From: Microthyrium microscopicum
Taxonomy: Eukaryota > Ascomycota > Dothideomycetes > Microthyriales > Microthyriaceae
Direction: 5' to 3'
DNA length: 64,000 nt
Assembly (NCBI GenBank): GCA_010405405.1
Contig: MU004230.1
Coordinates: 1,571,744-1,635,743 of the forward strand
Shown: one piece after another, positions 60,180 through 64,000 of the stretch
How positions within the stretch are numbered: position 1 is the stretch's first letter
How the letters are laid out: each line of letters begins with the position of its first letter
Notes under the pieces: model-generated
What the model saw: the letters and a program-made list of their open reading frames with translations, nothing else
The model's database searches: none
What the model was told of the DNA's origin: nothing
Position numbers and translations under genes: made by a program

Positions 60180-60319
60180 TAAAAAGGTATAATATAAATC
60201 ATATAGTAGTAGTAAGATAGTATTATTAGAGTCCTCCCTCTAAGGGAGAATATATAAGCTAAGACTACCTACCAAAGATACCCCAACGCCTTACCCTTTT
60301 GGGAAGGCATCCCGTATCA
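60180..60319 (-). repeat. Right LTR of the Gypsy fossil (5' LTR)
   Basis: Partner of 43408-43547; it keeps more C and G than the left copy. Followed by GACGG at 60320-60324. Confidence 0.9.
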
Positions 60320-60324
60320 GACGG

Positions 60325-61314
60325 ACGGACTAGCAACCTTATTTTCACTGCCAGCAGCATTATTCCAATGTATAGAGGTATTAAGGGTTCGGCTGGCAAT
60401 CAATCCTGATCACTGTACCGGGTAGGACTTGTCGAAATGTATGAAGGTAGGGCTTCCACTTGATATTCCGCTGTTCTATTTCGGCCAGACTTCTAAATGC
60501 AGAGGTGGAGAGTAAATGATTGTCCGGAGTGATTCCCACCAATCTGTGGAGCGGGATCATATATATTGGTATCTTCGCAATGAACTCGAAGCTTTAGGTT
60601 CAATGATCCACACCTTATTTGCTTATAATTGCTTACCATGCTCAGGAATAGGATTCAGTAGCATAGTAGCAATCAGAGACCAAAATCTCCATAAGATTGA
60701 GTCTCCACCTCCTATTTGCCATAAAGTTGAATGCTTACCTTGTATATCACCCTGCAATCCTCCATTGTTCTCCGTGTTGACTTCAGCATCCCACTTGGCG
60801 CAGACAATATCGACATTTTGGCTTCATTCTCTTTCATGTGATATCTGTCAAAAGCAGTTGACTTTGAATCAACAAAAACATGTTCATTGTGGGAAGAAAT
60901 AGAGCCATTAGTTGTTCGAGCTCAAAGGACTCATGAGTCTTGTCGGTGGATCATCCTATTCCTGCCTGGCATCCTGGATACAGTAAAGTATTGGCCCATT
61001 ACGAACAATGTGAAAAATCGACGATTTACCAACTTCATCTTGCTGAGTCCTGCGACATAAAATTTCAAATCATTATTTACACAATTGCTGAAATGTCCTT
61101 CTTTTCAAAAAGAGTACAATCTGAATGTCCTTGGAGCCTTATAGCCTGAAGTTACTCTAGCGTCATTGACTCGGTAATGACGACGAGGCGTAGCGTACTC
61201 TTCAACCTTTGAGATGTTTTCCAGCCTCCAGGCCATCAATTGAAATTCAACCAGTATTTCTGTCGATTCCTTTTCAGCATTCATAACTTGAAAGTTGGTA
61301 GTCTTGTATGGAAA
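60325..61314. other. Intergenic between the Gypsy fossil and the AlkB-like gene
   Basis: Normal base composition returns within a few bases of the right LTR. An ATG-started 128-codon frame at 60516-60902 has no recognisable family and I leave it uncalled. The last 100 bp are the AlkB-like leader. Confidence 0.4.
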
Positions 61315-62277
61315 ATGACTCCAGAGACCGGCAAAAAGCGAACTCTTGACGCGTTCTTCGCGCCAACACCATCCAAGAAAGTACGCGTCTCGGAAACCTC
61401 AGCTCCTCCAACAACTCATGAAGCATATCCATTTCCAATCTCTCAATTGCCAACTGAACTTGTGGATACATTGGGATTCTCTCCAGAAAATGAAGGCGAA
61501 GTCATCAACAATCAGCCTCATCTAGATCTACTCTACTTCAAGCCTTATATTCCAAAATCCATCACCAGCGAACTCTTCACGTTCTTACGCTCTGAACTGC
61601 CATTTTACCGCGTCAAGTATACCATCAAGCGATACGGTGTCTCAACAGACATTAACACGCCGCGATACACGACTGTTTTTGGCATAGACAACACTACTCG
61701 ATTTGATAATGATGGAAACCCTATAGATGCCAAAACTGAACGTCTCCTCCCGTCGAATCACTTTCGCTGCAAGCCTAGGCCGATACCAGAATGTTTGGAA
61801 GCTCTACGCAGAGTCACTGAAGGCACCACTGGACAAACTTTCAACTTTTGTCTCGTGAATTACTACGCCACTGGTGATGATAGTATCTCCTATCATTCTG
61901 ATGATGAACGATTTCTAGGAACCAATCCTGCCATCGCATCATTTTCACTCGGGGAGCCGCGAGATTTTCTCTTGAAACATAAGCCACCAGCTACAGGGAA
62001 GTCGGAAGGGAAACAAGCAGTATCGAAGCCCTTGAAATTTACTCTTGGTGCCGGAGACATGATTTTGATGAAAGGAGAAACCCAAGCAAATTGGTTACAT
62101 AGTATACCAAAACGCAAAGGTATCGAGGTTGGGAAAGGGCGCATCAATATAACCTTTCGCAAGGCAATGGTGAAGGAAGGCACTGAGAACTATTACAACT
62201 ATAATGTTGGCAATGGTCCAGTCCACAAATGGGATTCAAGTCGAAAAGAAATGGTTCCCTGGACCGCGAGTTCTTGA
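61315..62277 (+). CDS. AlkB-like 2OG-Fe(II) DNA/RNA demethylase
   Basis: 2-oxoglutarate dioxygenase of the ALKBH2/3 type, expected to remove alkyl groups from nucleic acid bases. A single exon of 320 residues starts at MTPETGKKRTLDAFF. The short N-terminal tail is basic with a PCNA-box-like RTLDAFF. The core contains YRVKYTIKRYGVSTDINTPRYTTVFG (substrate loop and nucleotide-flip region), NFCLVNYYATGDDSISYHSDDERF (iron ligands His and Asp in HSD), DFLLKHK, MILMKGETQANWLHSIPKR (distal His ligand), and RINITFRK, whose Arg pair binds 2-oxoglutarate. All expected ligands are present. The upstream open frame begins at TTG (61240); the ATG at 61315 is the first usable start. Confidence 0.92.
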   Translation: MTPETGKKRTLDAFFAPTPSKKVRVSETSAPPTTHEAYPFPISQLPTELVDTLGFSPENEGEVINNQPHLDLLYFKPYIPKSITSELFTFLRSELPFYRVKYTIKRYGVSTDINTPRYTTVFGIDNTTRFDNDGNPIDAKTERLLPSNHFRCKPRPIPECLEALRRVTEGTTGQTFNFCLVNYYATGDDSISYHSDDERFLGTNPAIASFSLGEPRDFLLKHKPPATGKSEGKQAVSKPLKFTLGAGDMILMKGETQANWLHSIPKRKGIEVGKGRINITFRKAMVKEGTENYYNYNVGNGPVHKWDSSRKEMVPWTASS

Positions 62278-62632
62278 ATTCAAGAACCAGTTGGAGTCGG
62301 CATGCTTTGTTGCTTGGGCTAGTGGGCTCTCTCTCTATATCAAGAGTCTGAGGCTTGCATGAAATCGAAGTCAAAATACAACTAATTTAATTAGCATACA
62401 CTCACTTCTCAAATAACCAAGGTGATGGCATGAGGTATCGCATCAAGTGGCTGTTGCCATCTGAGGGGTTCTCCACTTAGGATGATCTCATCCGGAGCTT
62501 CGTTGCGATATAAAAACTGCTACTTGCTAGCAATTGGTATTAGTTCTTTAAAAAGATCTCAAACCCTGTTCATAAATCCTGCTTGTGTCAATTGCCTCCA
62601 TATTCCACATTGAATTTACATCTCCAACCACA
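62278..62632. promoter_or_regulatory. Promoter of the aldo-keto reductase gene
   Basis: 355 bp upstream of the reductase ATG. A TATAAAAA box is at 62519-62526, about 107 bp before the start. An AGGGG stress-type element is at 62464-62468. Involvement of either element is inferred from consensus and position. Confidence 0.4.
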
Positions 62633-63778
62633 ATGGCATCCTCGTCCTCCCAAAGCCCTCTTGCTCGTTATCGCCAATTGGCGCCCACAGCATCAGTGCG
62701 AGTATCTCCTTTGTGTTTAGGTGCTATGACATTTGGCGAACATCAGAAAGAACGATATGGAGAAGTGACTAAAGCAACAGCCTTCGACATCCTGAATCAC
62801 TTCTACGACAACGGCGGCAATTTTATTGATACTGCAAACACATATCAGCATGGCCAATCTGAGGAATGGCTCGCTGAATGGATGATCAACCGAGGCAATA
62901 GAGATGAAATCGTGCTTGCCACTAAATATACTTCACCATGCGAGACTCATCATGCGAAAAAGATTCAAGCAAATTTTGGAGGCAACGGCACAAAGTCGAT
63001 GAAGATCGCCCTCGAAGCTTCCCTGGCCCGCCTGAAAACAACTTACATTGACCTCTTTTACGTTCACTGGTGGGACTACACAACTACGATTTCAGAACTG
63101 ATGCATAGCCTGAACGATCTGGTTGTTGCCGGTAAAGTGCTCTATCTTGGAATCTCAGATGCTCCAGCTTGGGTAGTCTCGAAAGCCAATGAATACGCAC
63201 GCTGTAACGGATTACGTCAATTCGTCGTGTACCAAGGGATGTGGAACTGTGGCATGCGAGACTTTGAAAGAGATATCATCCCGATGTGTCGTGCCGAGGG
63301 AATGGGATTATGTCCATATGGCGTTTTAGGCCAAGGAAGGTTTCAGACGGAAGCTGGCTTCCGCGAGCGCGAGAAGAACCCCGAAGGACGGAATTTGATA
63401 CCATTGTCCGACCATGACAAGAAAATCTCTCGAGTTCTGGAAGACATTGCCAAGGCCAAAGACGTGGAAATTCTCAATATTCCACTCGCATACGTGCTTC
63501 AGAAGACACCTTACGTATTTCCCATCGTCGGCGGACGGAAAGTTGAGCACTTCAAGGGCAGCATTGCAGCATTAAAGGTCTCACTATCTGAAGAGGACGT
63601 AAAGAAGATTGAATCAGCGTACGATTTCGATTACGGGTTCCCCCACACTTTCCTAAGTGGCACGATGTTTGATCTGTCAACACCAAGGAACGCAGAAGGC
63701 CCGGGAGACGTGTGGTTAACAAAGGCGTTGGGAACCTTTGATTGGGTCGAACAGCCAAAAGCATTGAGACCAAATTGA
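62633..63778 (+). CDS. Aldo-keto reductase, aryl-alcohol dehydrogenase type
   Basis: NADPH-linked oxidoreductase of the AAD/NorA-like group, probably acting on aromatic aldehydes. A single exon of 381 residues starts MASSSSQSPLARYRQL in a good context (CACAATGGC). The catalytic tetrad is D66 (FIDTAN), Y71 (TYQHG), K98 (LATKYTSP) and H144 (LFYVHWWD). Cofactor-binding sequence includes LYLGISDAPAWVV, FVVYQGMWN, GLCPYGVLGQGRF and IVGGRKVEHF. The tail carries the FPHTFLSGTMFD block shared by fungal aryl-alcohol dehydrogenase-like reductases. The gene looks intact. No neighbouring cluster genes are visible in the window. Confidence 0.93.
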   Translation: MASSSSQSPLARYRQLAPTASVRVSPLCLGAMTFGEHQKERYGEVTKATAFDILNHFYDNGGNFIDTANTYQHGQSEEWLAEWMINRGNRDEIVLATKYTSPCETHHAKKIQANFGGNGTKSMKIALEASLARLKTTYIDLFYVHWWDYTTTISELMHSLNDLVVAGKVLYLGISDAPAWVVSKANEYARCNGLRQFVVYQGMWNCGMRDFERDIIPMCRAEGMGLCPYGVLGQGRFQTEAGFREREKNPEGRNLIPLSDHDKKISRVLEDIAKAKDVEILNIPLAYVLQKTPYVFPIVGGRKVEHFKGSIAALKVSLSEEDVKKIESAYDFDYGFPHTFLSGTMFDLSTPRNAEGPGDVWLTKALGTFDWVEQPKALRPN

Positions 63779-64000
63779 GGTCGTGAAGTCGTATGCTACC
63801 TCGAGCTAGACGGAACGGGTCTCGAGGATGGTATACGGAGTTGGCTGTCGGTCTTGAGAAGCCCAGATCTACAGATATAGGCGCGTCGTAGACTCATGCC
63901 TCGGCGGACACCTTCTGCTGGATTGTGACAAGCAGCGGAGCCACATATCAGGGCAACAAAGAGAAAAGAATAGTAATTGAGCATGACAAACAAAAGGAAA
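63779..64000. other. Window edge, 3' of the reductase gene
   Basis: No supported gene. A minus-strand frame at 63796-63993 has a hydrophobic start but no other support. Confidence 0.35.

Larger units (their letters stand above)
43408..60319 (-). mobile_element. Fossil Ty3/Gypsy LTR retrotransposon with nested LINE
   Basis: Broken LTR retrotransposon, 16,912 bp from LTR to LTR. A 5-bp target duplication GACGG lies at 43403-43407 and 60320-60324. LTRs are 140 bp. Orientation is minus: the 5' LTR is on the right. Going leftward, gag/protease-like sequence lies at about 60.1-55.6 kb, reverse-transcriptase-like at about 53.7-52.9 kb, RNase-H-like at about 52.9-52.3 kb, and integrase zinc-binding-like at about 52.1-52.0 kb. 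The integrase core resumes at about 44.8-44.4 kb, because the LINE at 44873-52000 interrupts it. A G-rich purine run lies just inside the left LTR, as expected of a polypurine tract. Without LINE and its duplicated site the element would be about 9.8 kb. RIP has saturated the interior and there are very many breaks. Pfam-level assignment is by recognition of domain order. Confidence 0.85.

Noticed and set aside
43408-60319. AT-rich 17-kb block as a centromere or mitochondrial insertion
   Set aside because: LTRs, target duplications and retroelement domain order explain it, and CpA depletion with CG retained is RIP. Nothing mitochondrial (genes, intron cores) is readable.
43408-60319. A Starship-type giant element
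   Set aside because: No tyrosine-recombinase captain at an edge and no cargo genes; the LTRs and 5-bp duplication fit an LTR element.
60516-60902. 128-codon ATG-started ORF beside the Gypsy fossil
   Set aside because: No family resemblance, no coding-like composition; length possible by chance. Would need transcript evidence.
63796-63993. Small secreted-like peptide on the minus strand at the window edge
   Set aside because: Hydrophobic start looks like a signal peptide, but the rest is low-information and overlaps the reductase 3' UTR.

Overview
The window is nuclear DNA from a filamentous ascomycete (Pezizomycotina). The exact lineage cannot be fixed from sequence alone; a helotialean (Leotiomycetes) origin would fit but is a guess. 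The support is dense genes with short introns of about 45-60 nt, typical Pezizomycotina proteins (DUF1996, DUF3425 bZIP, LSD1 with an HMG box, a large Scm3 with a Myb domain), and two transposon blocks with the signature of repeat-induced point mutation (RIP): CA/TG is almost gone, TA is in great excess, and CG persists.

Layout. 0.5-3.4 kb: CLC chloride transporter (-). 4.1-4.4 kb: small Gly-rich protein (-). 5.6-8.4 kb: STE20/GCK-type kinase (+). 8.7-10.3 kb: Atg6/Beclin (-). 11.0-13.6 kb: Scm3/HJURP-like CENP-A chaperone with AT-hook and Myb domain (+). 13.6-15.1 kb: membrane-anchored cysteine-synthase-like enzyme (-), divergent from a mitochondrial MidA/NDUFAF7 methyltransferase (15.3-16.9 kb, +). 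17.2-20.6 kb: LSD1 homologue (-). 21.1-22.5 kb: dynamitin (+). 22.8-23.0 kb: Cmc2 (-). 23.3-23.9 kb: prefoldin 2 (+). After a 2.9 kb gap comes HAP3/NF-YB (26.8-27.8 kb, +). 29.2-30.5 kb: secreted SGNH hydrolase (-). 31.0-32.3 kb: damaged 2OG-Fe(II) oxygenase gene (-). 33.07-35.91 kb: RIP-mutated Fot1/pogo DNA transposon with 73-bp inverted repeats and TA target duplication. 36.0 kb: unidentified gene piece. 37.0-39.1 kb: PHO89-type phosphate symporter (+). 39.6-40.4 kb: bZIP/DUF3425 (+). 40.6-41.4 kb: alpha/beta hydrolase (-). 42.0-43.3 kb: secreted DUF1996 protein (-). 43.41-60.32 kb: a nested fossil, a Ty3/Gypsy LTR element (140-bp LTRs, GACGG target duplication) carrying a 7.1 kb Tad1-like LINE with its own 14-bp target duplication. 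61.3-62.3 kb: AlkB-like dioxygenase (+). 62.6-63.8 kb: aldo-keto reductase (+).

The left 28 kb is a conserved housekeeping region: autophagy, centromere, chromatin, dynein motor, respiratory assembly, protein folding and CCAAT transcription. It holds no transposon. The right 36 kb is accessory in character, with secreted or small-molecule enzymes set between RIP-mutated blocks. I see no biosynthetic cluster, CRISPR array, rRNA or tRNA. No clearly new system emerged. The strongest leads are the dated order of the nested elements, the gene beside the RIP block with a RIP-type stop codon, the unmutated ends of the Fot1 element, and several unusual gene-structure features (ATGA-overlapping uORF, 12-nt micro-exon, possible 31-nt GC-AG intron).
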